From: Lysobacterales bacterium
GTDB lineage: Bacteria > Pseudomonadota > Gammaproteobacteria > Xanthomonadales > SZUA-36
Direction: 5' to 3'
DNA length: 33,925 nucleotides
NCBI GenBank assembly: GCA_028289465.1
Contig: JANQPM010000019.1
Coordinates: 1 to 33,925 of the forward strand
Below, one piece after another: positions 22,420-32,159 of the stretch; position 1 is the first letter of the stretch; each line of letters opens with the position of its first letter. The notes under the pieces are model-generated. The model did no database searches, was not told where the DNA came from, and was given only the letters and a program-made list of their open reading frames with translations. Made by a program: the position numbers and the translations under genes.

Positions 22420-23877
22420 CTTGATTAGCTGGCCTTCCGTGGGTTCGCCACGCGGATACATGCCGTTAATCAGGCGCAACTGCTGTTCGGCATACGCCGG
22501 TACTGCGGCCGTCTTGGCCAGTTCGGCGAATGTCGTGCCTTCTTCCGCACGCACCACTTTCACCTGGGGCGGTTCCGCCAGACTGAATTCTTCCCGCGTC
22601 ATGTGATCGAAACTGAAAATGGTCTTGATGAAATGCGCATCCGATGCAATTTTACTCAGATCGTGGCGGCCGGTGCCGGCGAATACGAAGGCCTGACGCT
22701 TGCGGTTATCCACCACCACTGCTGCCCGGACCGGACGCGGGCCGAACGGCGAGCCCCAACGATCGGCGATCGCAATATAACCCTGCATTCCCGATACGGT
22801 GATGGCCTTGCCGTCGCGCAGACGGGTCAGGCCGAGTTTTCGCTTGATGATATCTTCCGGCGTCATGCTTCTGCCCGGGACCACCCCGAAGACCTGTAGC
22901 GCTGCATTGTTATCCGGTGACAGGGCTTCAATCGTGCCGGGCTTTCCGCCGAGCCGCCATTCGTCCGGAAATTTCATCTTGATCGCAAATTTTGGGTGGT
23001 AGTACCAATTGCCCCGAAAGACGCCGGGCAGGCGTTTCGGCCCCCAGCGCATGCCGTTCAGGCGGTCCAGAAAGGCCTCCGTGTTTTCGTCGAATGGATT
23101 GTCCGACTGGAATTCCGACGCCGCTTCGATGGCTTCCGCAAACCGCTTGTCGTTGTCGGGATGGGTTGCAAACAGACCGTGACCCAGTTCCGGCTCCCGT
23201 CCTTCCAGCCGGGCCCGCTCGATTTCGAATTGCTCGCGGCGTTTTAAGACTTCGACAGTGCGGATTACCGCGTCGGTAGAATAGCCGGCCTTGGCGACAT
23301 ATTTCGCGCCGAGTCCGTCGGCCTCGAGTTCCTGGTTGCGGCTGAAACCGCTGACGATTGCGCCGCCGGCAACGTTGGTAGCCTGGCCGATGGCGGTGTT
23401 GCGAGTGGCCACCGCGGCTACGGCGGAACCGATATTGGCCAGCTGCTGGCTGCGGTTACGCTTGGCGAAGTGGCGCGCGGTCACATGGCCGATTTCATGG
23501 CCGATTACCGATGCCAGCTCGGATTCGGTATTCAGATGGGCCATCAGCCCGCGGGTGATATAGATATAGCCGCCCGGCAAGGCCATCGCGTTGACGTTGT
23601 CCTGATCGACGACCAAAAAAGTCCAGTCCAGATGCGGCCGTTCGCTGAGCGCGGCCAGCTTCTGGCCGATCTCGTTCACATAGGCCTGCAGATCCGGGTC
23701 CGGATATACGCCCATCTGCGCAATCATCTGCCCGTGCAGTTCCTTGCCCAGTTCCTTTTCCTTTTCTTCCGAGACCACAAACGGCACGCTGGGCTGCTGG
23801 GCCGGCACCGTACCGTAGGCCAGCACCAGAATGGCGGCTATCGCAAGTTTTCTGAGAACGGTCGCTTTTTGCATCAT
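22408..23877 (-). CDS. Periplasmic M48-family zinc metalloprotease
   Basis: This 489-residue exported protease has a signal peptide at about residues 1-26 (KLAIAAILVLAYGTVPAQ). The zinc motif HEIGH is at residues 127-131, with the third-ligand region QELEAD at about 182-187. Before it lies NVNAMALPGGYIYITRGLMA, typical of M48 proteases such as BepA and LoiP that act in envelope quality control. The long C-terminal part ends with a segment (TFAELAKTAAVPAYAEQQ, then LRLINGMYPRGEP) common in this bacterial subgroup. Two ATGs lie side by side at the start, with GAGG upstream. The last codons are the first unit of a tandem repeat. Its substrate cannot be told from sequence. Confidence 0.92.
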   Translation of the reverse strand: MMQKATVLRKLAIAAILVLAYGTVPAQQPSVPFVVSEEKEKELGKELHGQMIAQMGVYPDPDLQAYVNEIGQKLAALSERPHLDWTFLVVDQDNVNAMALPGGYIYITRGLMAHLNTESELASVIGHEIGHVTARHFAKRNRSQQLANIGSAVAAVATRNTAIGQATNVAGGAIVSGFSRNQELEADGLGAKYVAKAGYSTDAVIRTVEVLKRREQFEIERARLEGREPELGHGLFATHPDNDKRFAEAIEAASEFQSDNPFDENTEAFLDRLNGMRWGPKRLPGVFRGNWYYHPKFAIKMKFPDEWRLGGKPGTIEALSPDNNAALQVFGVVPGRSMTPEDIIKRKLGLTRLRDGKAITVSGMQGYIAIADRWGSPFGPRPVRAAVVVDNRKRQAFVFAGTGRHDLSKIASDAHFIKTIFSFDHMTREEFSLAEPPQVKVVRAEEGTTFAELAKTAAVPAYAEQQLRLINGMYPRGEPTEGQLIKVID

Positions 23878-23926
23878 TAGATCATTCGCCTCAATGGCTG
23901 AGCCGCTTAAATGGCTGAACAGGCAA

Positions 23927-23956
23927 AGTATACTATCTTTCGTAAATGAGCCGTAA
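23927..23956 (-). promoter_or_regulatory. Possible sigma-70 promoter for the M48 protease gene
   Basis: On the reverse strand TATACT (23927-23932) stands as a good -10 box. TTACGG (23951-23956) is a weak -35 box at 18-base spacing. It lies 50 bases upstream of the start codon. The match is moderate only. Confidence 0.4.
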
Positions 23957-24057
23957 ACAACCCGCCGAAGCCTGCGCTACATACGAAGCGGGTACGGGAT
24001 ACTTGCTATTTCAGACCGATCCGGCGGCCGAAACGTTTCACTATCTATGAAACCGCC
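23955..24057. repeat. Intergenic mosaic element, degenerate copy G
   Basis: CCTGCGCTACATACGAAGCGGGTACGGGATACTT (23970-24003) matches, with several differences, the head region of copy B (30159-30192). A hairpin TTTCA/TGAAA (24036-24052), followed by CCGCC, and outer GGCGG/CCGCC arms (24023-24027, 24053-24057) resemble the hairpin modules of the other copies. It lies between the DUF885 gene and the M48 protease gene. The relation is weaker than for the other copies. Confidence 0.45.
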
Positions 24058-24087
24058 GGACCGAATCAGTTCCGGGCGCCGGCGTGT

Positions 24088-25836
24088 TTATTGCTGTTCG
24101 CGTACCCAGCGGCGCACTTCGTCCTGCAGGATATCCAGCGGCACCGAGCCCAGGGCCAGGATGAAGTCATGAAAATCGCGCAGATCGAAAGCGTCCTGCA
24201 ATGCGCCTTCCGCTTCCCGTCGCAACTGCCAGATGGTGTATTCGCCGAGCTTGTAAGACAGCGCCTGGGCCGGCCAGGAGATATAGCGGTCGATCTCGGT
24301 ATTGACTTCGTGCAGCGACAGCGCGGTATTACCGGCCAGATAATCCACCGCCTGCTCGCGGGTCCAGCGCTTGGCATGGATGCCGGTGTCGATGACCAGG
24401 CGGCACGCGCGCCACATCTCGTAGGTCAGCCGACCGAAATGCTGGTATGGCGTTTCGTAAATATCCGCTTCCACCCCCAGTTTCTCCGCATACAAGGCCC
24501 AGCCTTCGCCATAGGCGGAAATGTAGTCGTTGCGACGAAACGGCGGCTGTTCGGACAATTCCAGCGCAATCGCGCCCTGAAGATGATGCCCGGGTGCGGC
24601 TTCGTGCAGGGTCAGTGCGGGCAGAGTATATAGCGGCCGGTTTTTCAGATCGTAGGTATTCACCCAGTAATAACCGCCGCGGCGTGCGTCGGCCGGCGCG
24701 CCGACGTAGCGGCCGCTGGTGAAAAACGGCGCTATTTCATCGGGCACCGGTGCGATGCCGTATGGCTGGCGCGGCAGGCGTTTGAACAACTGCGGCAGGC
24801 GTCCGTCCATTTTCTTGGCCCAATATGATGCTTCGGCCAACAACTGATGCGGGGTGGTGGCGTAAAACTGGGGGTCACTGCGCAAGAACGCGACAAAGTC
24901 GGCGAAATCGCCGTCGAAGTCCAGTGCGTCGATGATGGCATCCATTTCGGCCCGAATCCGTGCGACCTCGGTCAAACCGATCGCGTGGATTTCATCCGCG
25001 CTTTTCTCGACCGTGGCATAGTGCCGAATCTGTTCCCGGTAGTAGCGCTGCCCGCCCGGAAGCTGGCTCGCACCCAGGGTATCGCGCGCATTCAGCGCAT
25101 AGTCCTTGCGCATAAAGTCCAGCAGCTTGCGGTAGGCCGGAATCACCTCCCGGCCGATGAGCCGGCGGGCCGCAGTGCGCAGCTTTTGTTGTTCGCCGGC
25201 TTCGACAAACGATGGCATCTCAACGAACGGGCGATAAAACGGACTGGCCTCGGCCCGATCCACGATCTGTTGAGCGATCGGTTTGTCGCGCCCTTGCAAA
25301 ATGACTTTGGGCTGCGAGATGCCGCTGGCCAGTCCTTCGCGCATCAGGCCGATATATTCGTCCATGACCGCCGGAATCTCCGCCAGGCGGCTCAGGTAGT
25401 TATGGTAGTCCCTGGTTTCCAGGAACTCCGTATCGTCCGGCAGCCGGGCCCAGCCGATATAGAAGCCCCAGTCGCTGTTGAATGGAATCAAGTAAGCCCT
25501 GGTTTCATAGTTGGCCAGCCGGCTGTGCAGCTGGCGGCGGAAAATGCGGTAGTTAATGCAGCTTTGCCGCGATAGCTGGCGGCAGTCGATTTGGTCCAGC
25601 TCGCGCTGAATTGATTGCCAGAACTCGTAACGCCTTAATTGATCGGCCGGACCGACATGCGCCAGGCGGTGATCGTAGTCTTTGACGCCGGTGCTGCTGG
25701 CCAGGACCGGAAATTCCTGCAGCCGGAACTGCCATTCTTTATCGTACAGCGCCTTGAACCGGGCTTCCGGATCAGCCGCTGTGAATCCGAATGGGAGTAG
25801 CGCGCAAATGAATGAGAGGCCCAGGATATGTTTCAT
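24088..25836 (-). CDS. DUF885-family exported protein, probable zinc metallopeptidase
   Basis: This 582-residue protein belongs to the DUF885 family of exported or surface proteins related to thermolysin-type and carboxypeptidase-like metallopeptidases. A signal peptide occupies about residues 1-20 (HILGLSFICALLPFGFTAA). The family motif LTLHEAAPGHHLQGAIALE contains the HExxxGHH pattern expected to bind zinc; the preceding region (YYWVNTYDLKNRPLYTLPAL) is also typical. I placed the start at the ATG of 25834-25836 because AAGGA lies eight bases before it and the signal peptide begins there; a longer frame would add 18 residues without a site. It begins ten bases after the decarboxylase stop, so the two are in one operon. 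Confidence 0.85.
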   Translation of the reverse strand: MKHILGLSFICALLPFGFTAADPEARFKALYDKEWQFRLQEFPVLASSTGVKDYDHRLAHVGPADQLRRYEFWQSIQRELDQIDCRQLSRQSCINYRIFRRQLHSRLANYETRAYLIPFNSDWGFYIGWARLPDDTEFLETRDYHNYLSRLAEIPAVMDEYIGLMREGLASGISQPKVILQGRDKPIAQQIVDRAEASPFYRPFVEMPSFVEAGEQQKLRTAARRLIGREVIPAYRKLLDFMRKDYALNARDTLGASQLPGGQRYYREQIRHYATVEKSADEIHAIGLTEVARIRAEMDAIIDALDFDGDFADFVAFLRSDPQFYATTPHQLLAEASYWAKKMDGRLPQLFKRLPRQPYGIAPVPDEIAPFFTSGRYVGAPADARRGGYYWVNTYDLKNRPLYTLPALTLHEAAPGHHLQGAIALELSEQPPFRRNDYISAYGEGWALYAEKLGVEADIYETPYQHFGRLTYEMWRACRLVIDTGIHAKRWTREQAVDYLAGNTALSLHEVNTEIDRYISWPAQALSYKLGEYTIWQLRREAEGALQDAFDLRDFHDFILALGSVPLDILQDEVRRWVREQQ

Positions 25837-25846
25837 GCTGTGTTCC

Positions 25847-27217
25847 TTATTCGCTGCCGGTTTCGCGTACCGCGCGCAGTATGGCTTCAATGCTGCGTTC
25901 CACGTCCCGGTCGGTGGTGGCCCAGGAGCAAACGCTGATACGCATCGCCGGCCGGTTCTGCCATACGGTGCCGCCGGCCCAGCAGGTGCCGTCGTCCTGG
26001 ATCGCGGCGATCACCCGGTCGCATTGCCGCTGGTTACCGAATTGCACCAATACCTGGTTCAGTACCACGTCGTTCAGAATAGCGCAGTCGGCGGCTGACA
26101 GGGCCTCGGCAAAGCGCCGGGCCTGGCGGCAGTTGCGCTGGACCATTTCCACCAGGCCCCGCCGCCCGAGCGACTTCAGTGCGGCCCAGACTTCCACGCC
26201 GCGCGCGCGGCGCGATAGTTCCGGCGTGAAGTCGGCCGGATTGCGGTCTTCGCTGTCGGTCGGCAGGTATTCGGCGGTAATCGCCATCGCCGCCTTCAGC
26301 GCATCGGGGTGGCGGGTCAGGGCAATGCCGCAGTCATAGGGCACGTTCAGCCACTTATGCGCATCGGTAGCCCAGGAATCGGCCAATTCCAGGCCCCGCA
26401 CATGAGGCTGAAGCTCCGGCACCGCCCGGGCCCAGATACCGAACGCGCCGTCGACATGCACCCAGGCATTGTTGCCGGCGACCTGGCGGCAAATATCGGC
26501 GACGGGATCGAATGCACCGGTATTCACATTGCCGGCCTGGGTGCAGACGATAGTCGGTCCGTGAATCGCCGGCATCCGGCCGGCCATGATCCGTCCCTGG
26601 GCATCGGTCGGTACGCGCACGATACGGTTCCTGCCCAGACCCAGCATGCCGAGGGATTTCAACAGCGTTGGATGTGCCTCCTCGCCGGCGATTACGGTGA
26701 TTTCAGGTGCGCCGAACAGGCCGTCCGCCTCGACGTTCCAGCCGGCGTCCCGCAGCACCTTGTGGCGTGCGGCGGCCAGTGCGCAGAAATTTGCGACCGT
26801 CGCGCCGGTGACGAACGCCGCGCCCGATTCGCGCGGCAGGTCCAGTAATTCCAGCAGCCAGTTCAGCGCAATCTGTTCCAACAGCGAGGTGCCCGGCGTC
26901 ACCTTCGCCAGCGCGGTGTTCTGGTCCCAGGCGCTGGCCAGCCAGTTGGCGGCCAGCGTGGCCGGCAGCGCGCCGCCGATCACGAAGCCGTAGAATCGGG
27001 GTCCGGCCATCCCCAGGGTTGCCGGAGAAACATAGCGGTCCAGCAGTTGCAGGACTTGCGTCGCGCTGCATCCCCTGTCCGGCAGCGGCTCCAGCAGTTC
27101 GGCCAGTTGCTGTACTGCCGAGCCGGCCGGTGCGACCGGCCGGTGCTGAAGGCCATCGAGATAGTCGGCCGCGATATGCGCGGTATCGGTCAGCAGTTGC
27201 CGTAGCGTATCGGCCAT
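25847..27217 (-). CDS. PLP-dependent decarboxylase (group II amino acid decarboxylase family)
   Basis: This 456-residue enzyme has the fold-type I pyridoxal-phosphate decarboxylase pattern seen in glutamate and aromatic amino acid decarboxylases. The cofactor-binding Lys288 is in WATDAHKWLNVPYDCG, and the Asp that pairs with the pyridine nitrogen is Asp256 in HVDGAFG. FVTGATVANFCALAAAR is the phosphate-side segment and GVEVWAALKSLGRRGL the C-terminal signature. Its N-terminus is complete. The small protein gene upstream ends seven bases before its start, and the DUF885 gene follows at ten bases. The natural substrate cannot be read from sequence; an aromatic or acidic amino acid is possible. 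Confidence 0.88.
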   Translation of the reverse strand: MADTLRQLLTDTAHIAADYLDGLQHRPVAPAGSAVQQLAELLEPLPDRGCSATQVLQLLDRYVSPATLGMAGPRFYGFVIGGALPATLAANWLASAWDQNTALAKVTPGTSLLEQIALNWLLELLDLPRESGAAFVTGATVANFCALAAARHKVLRDAGWNVEADGLFGAPEITVIAGEEAHPTLLKSLGMLGLGRNRIVRVPTDAQGRIMAGRMPAIHGPTIVCTQAGNVNTGAFDPVADICRQVAGNNAWVHVDGAFGIWARAVPELQPHVRGLELADSWATDAHKWLNVPYDCGIALTRHPDALKAAMAITAEYLPTDSEDRNPADFTPELSRRARGVEVWAALKSLGRRGLVEMVQRNCRQARRFAEALSAADCAILNDVVLNQVLVQFGNQRQCDRVIAAIQDDGTCWAGGTVWQNRPAMRISVCSWATTDRDVERSIEAILRAVRETGSE

Positions 27218-27224
27218 CGGCCTG

Positions 27225-27584
27225 TCAGTGGTCGACCCGAATCGGTCCGAGTACGCGCGTCAATTCGCTGGTGTTTCCGGTGACGGAGTCCTTGCGCTCG
27301 AAGTTCACGTTTTCGAAAACCGGACTTTTATAGATATGCTTGCCATTGTGATAGAGCTTGAAATAGAGATCCGGTGTGCGTTCTTCAGGCGAGTCGAAGG
27401 AATGGATATCGGCCACCGCAATCAGTATGCCGGCTTCGCCATTGTCGTCGACCGGCGATTCACCCAGAAAGCCGTCGACCAGCGGATCGTCGTCGTATAC
27501 GCGTACCATCCAGCCGTCACCACCCAGCGGTATGCCGTGCATATTCTGAAACCGTACGATGACTTTGAACAGACCAGAACTCAT
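27225..27584 (-). CDS. Small beta-rich protein of unknown function, first gene of the decarboxylase operon
   Basis: This 119-residue protein has no signal peptide and no membrane segment. It shows alternating strands (VIVRFQNMHGIPLGGDGWMV, then DLYFKLYHNGKHIYKSPVFE) and an acidic loop region (YDDDPLVDGFLGESPVDDNG). This is suggestive of a small beta-sandwich of the transthyretin-like or C2-like kind, but I do not recognise a named family. GGGAG lies just before the ATG at 27582-27584. The same frame stays open far upstream, antisense to the reductase gene, which is a chance effect. It ends seven bases before the decarboxylase start, so the two are surely co-transcribed. Confidence 0.72.
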   Translation of the reverse strand: MSSGLFKVIVRFQNMHGIPLGGDGWMVRVYDDDPLVDGFLGESPVDDNGEAGILIAVADIHSFDSPEERTPDLYFKLYHNGKHIYKSPVFENVNFERKDSVTGNTSELTRVLGPIRVDH

Positions 27585-27610
27585 TCGAATCTCCCATATG
27601 CGTTTAACCA

Positions 27611-27635
27611 AGACCCCGGTAACAGAGACCCCGGT
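27611..27635 (+). repeat. Direct repeat AGACCCCGGT between divergent genes
   Basis: AGACCCCGGT occurs at 27611-27620 and 27626-27635, 15 bases apart, in the short gap between the decarboxylase operon and the fadH-like gene. The spacing places both copies roughly on one side-turn of DNA, so it could be an operator for either gene. No binding protein is suggested by the sequence. Confidence 0.5.
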
Positions 27636-27689
27636 GGCACCGACCCAGACTATCCGGGTGCTTTGCAATGTGCCGAAATTACGGAATAA

Positions 27690-29750
<2,061 letters not shown>

Positions 29751-29757
29751 CGGGGGC

Positions 29758-30193
29758 TATTATCGCGTGGAAGCCGCAGGCGACCCGCCGGAGCGGGCGC
29801 CGTGAAAGCACGGCTTCTTGCGCGTTGCGCAAACCGCCATGCTTCCCCTGGCTTGCGCTCCCGGTTGGGTGAGCGAGCAACGCGAGCGAGACCAGAAGGG
29901 CGAGCGGCACCAGAGGGGTCGCGCCTTCGTTCTGCGTCGTAACCCCGGCTGGACAGTCTGGCGGTTTTCCGAAAGGAAAGAAGCTAGACTGGGAAGCCGT
30001 TAGGGTGTGCGGTTGCGGTTTTCGTCCGCACGCGCTTAACGGTTCCGTCAGAAGGCTTCTTCGCTAACGCGAAACCGCAGTGCAGGTGACTTGGTCGGCG
30101 GTTTTGCCAACGGCAAAGAAGCCGGCCAGCAGGCACCGTTAAGCACGTCTGGCTCCACCTGCGCTACGAAAGAAGCGGGCGCAAGACACCTTA
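29758..30193. repeat. Intergenic mosaic element, copy B (largest, nested)
   Basis: This copy opens with TATTATCGCG and GAAGCCGCAGGCGACCCGCC, and closes with GAAGCGGGCGCAAGACACCTT three bases from the stop of the YciI-like gene. It follows copy A segment by segment but has two extra inserts. One carries the hairpin at 29960-29984 (TTTCC/GGAAA), the other the hairpin at 30097-30123 (TTTGCC/GGCAAA). Further hairpins lie at 29812-29838 and 30054-30078. The arms GCTTAACGGT (30034-30043) and ACCGTTAAGC (30135-30144) form a perfect 10-base inverted repeat that encloses two of the hairpins. No gene is present. Confidence 0.85.
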
Positions 30194-30195
30194 TC

Positions 30196-30510
30196 TTACA
30201 TATCAATCGCTTCGGCCACCTCAACGGTACCGCCGGCCTGCAGAATCGGGCAACCCTTGGCCTTGGCCAGCGCATCGTCAAGGCTGGAAGCCTCGATCAA
30301 ACTGTACCCGCTGGCCGGGTTTGCGCCGCCGTTATCGACCACGCTGCCGTCGGACTGTACCGTGGAAGACATACCGACCGGATTGCCGCCGTCCACCACC
30401 GCACTGCCCATGGAACCGAACCACTGGCCCCAGGCATCCATTATCGCCGCGATTTCCGCGTCGCTTTCCGGCTTGCTGCCGCCGTGATAGACAAATAAGT
30501 ATTTCGCCAT
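30196..30510 (-). CDS. YciI-like (YCII-related) small protein
   Basis: This 104-residue protein starts AKYLFVYHGGSKPESDAEIA and continues with WGQWFGSMGSAVVDGGNPVG and SGYSLIEASSLDDALAKAKG, the pattern of the YCII-related/DGPF family of small dimeric alpha-beta proteins. These are often found near ECF sigma factors or regulators, and their enzymatic role is mostly unknown. AGGAG precedes the ATG of 30508-30510 at good distance, so longer frames upstream are not used. It is divergent from the PucR-type regulator 200 bases away, which could control it. The stop codon is directly followed by the head end of repeat copy B. Confidence 0.88.
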   Translation of the reverse strand: MAKYLFVYHGGSKPESDAEIAAIMDAWGQWFGSMGSAVVDGGNPVGMSSTVQSDGSVVDNGGANPASGYSLIEASSLDDALAKAKGCPILQAGGTVEVAEAIDM

Positions 30511-30691
30511 GTTCGTTACTCCTGGTTGATTCGAATAAACTGCTCTGAATACAGGGATGACCGTCTGTGACGGCCGCCAAGCCCTGGCGAATCGTTCCGG
30601 TGATTGCATCGGCTCGATTCCACGGAATGTAGATTATCAACAGGTAATATCTAAAACATCGGTCAAATCACATCGGTTTTTCTCAATTAAT

Positions 30692-30706
30692 TGTGTAAAC
30701 TGCACA
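30692..30706. promoter_or_regulatory. Possible operator TGTG-N7-CACA at the PucR-type gene start
   Basis: The short inverted repeat TGTG (30692-30695) and CACA (30703-30706) lies five bases before the GTG start of the regulator gene, inside the region shared with the divergent YciI-like gene. It is short and could be chance; no firm promoter boxes are visible around it. Confidence 0.25.
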
Positions 30707-30710
30707 TACT

Positions 30711-31997
30711 GTGAAAGACTATGCCACCAGCGGACTTCGAGCGGCCCTGGCCAGCCTGGTGCGCCACCGGAATGCCAAAAGCCTGGCGCAATACCTCGAT
30801 AAGCACCGCCAGGCCATCGACAAAGAATTGCAACAGACCGTACTGGCCGATATTCCGGCATTTACCGATTCCGGCAATCCGGAGGTCCAGCCGCAGCTCG
30901 CCCGGCACGGGGCCCAACATACTGCCGAGATCATTCGGCTGCTCAACGGCGGCTCCCTGCAGGATTTCGATTTCGTGCGTGAACACGCCGAACGCCGGGC
31001 GGAACAGCGTTTTCCATTGGAAGCCACGCTGCACGCTTACCGCTGCGGCCACAAAATCTATCTGCGCTGGCTCAGGGTCGCGCTCGCCGAAGCCCTGCCG
31101 GACGCGGACAGCTCGCAGCGGCCGATGGCAGAGATCGCCGACTTCACCATGGAATACACCGATACCATCAGCACCGTCGCAACCGGTCATTATCTGTCCC
31201 GGGTCCGGCTGCTGGCCGATGTGGCCGGCGATGAGCGGGCCGAGTTGGTCAGCATACTGTTGGACGGTTACGACGAATCGGACGGACGGGTTGCCAACGT
31301 GCTGCGCCGGGCCGGCTATCTGGATGGGCGAAAAGCGTTTTGCGTCGCGCTGGCGCAATCGGTGGACCCCAGTGAAATGCTGAACCCCGCGCGTGCACGG
31401 CGAATGGCGGATGCGATCGACAAAACCCTGCAGGACGCACCAGGCTGCCGCCATATCGACTTGCGCAATAACCGCGTGATCATGATCTTTGCCGATGCGC
31501 GGCGTGCGTCCGGCTGGACCACGGAAAAATCCTCGCTGGCAAAACGGCTGGTGCCGAAATTGATGATGGTCGGCAATGCAGCCCTGATTGGCATCAGCAA
31601 TGACGTGCCGTCCACATCAAAAGTACCCGCAGCCTACCGCGAGGCCCTGCTGGCGCTGGAAATGGCCGATGTCGGCAACCGGGTAATCTCGTTCGCCGAC
31701 CTGCCGCTGCAGCGCCTGATGGTCCGCTTCGCCGCCGAGCAACTGCAACCGGTGCTGCCGGCCTGGGCAAACACACTGCAAGCAGCCGATAAGAACGGCC
31801 TGCTAATTGAAACCCTGAGAGCCTATGCCGAAGCCGATATGAACGCCCTGAAGGCGGCAGAGCTTCTGCGGATTCACCCCAACACCATCTACGCCCGCTT
31901 TCAACGCATCGAAGATATCACCGGTCTGCTGCCGAAAACGTTCAATGACCTGAATGAACTGCTGATCGCGGCCGATTGCCAGACGATGCGTGTCTAG
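30711..31997 (+). CDS. PucR/CdaR-type transcriptional regulator with RsbRD-like N-terminus
   Basis: This 428-residue protein ends in a PucR-type helix-turn-helix at about residues 365-415 (ADMNALKAAELLRIHPNTIY, then ARFQRIEDITGL). The helical N-terminal part (YLDKHRQAIDKELQQTVLAD, then RRAEQRFPLEATLHAYRCGH) resembles the RsbRD N-terminal domain often joined to PucR helix-turn-helix units. A GGDEF-like middle region typical of CdaR is at about 190-330. The start is GTG at 30711; an in-frame stop lies just upstream and no Shine-Dalgarno sequence is visible. The effector is unknown. It is transcribed away from the YciI-like gene, a common arrangement for a local regulator and its target. Confidence 0.85.
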   Translation: MKDYATSGLRAALASLVRHRNAKSLAQYLDKHRQAIDKELQQTVLADIPAFTDSGNPEVQPQLARHGAQHTAEIIRLLNGGSLQDFDFVREHAERRAEQRFPLEATLHAYRCGHKIYLRWLRVALAEALPDADSSQRPMAEIADFTMEYTDTISTVATGHYLSRVRLLADVAGDERAELVSILLDGYDESDGRVANVLRRAGYLDGRKAFCVALAQSVDPSEMLNPARARRMADAIDKTLQDAPGCRHIDLRNNRVIMIFADARRASGWTTEKSSLAKRLVPKLMMVGNAALIGISNDVPSTSKVPAAYREALLALEMADVGNRVISFADLPLQRLMVRFAAEQLQPVLPAWANTLQAADKNGLLIETLRAYAEADMNALKAAELLRIHPNTIYARFQRIEDITGLLPKTFNDLNELLIAADCQTMRV

Positions 31998-32159
31998 CCT
32001 GCGGGCAACGGCATCCCGCCTGAGAGAATACCCCGTCAGCCAACAGTAAGCCTATAGGGGCGTCGCTGCAGTGATACAGCATACTTCCCGGGGGGCCGCG
32101 AAAACCGAAAGCCGCCCAGCCCGAACTCAACCTGAAGGTGAACAAAGGGGACAGCCATC

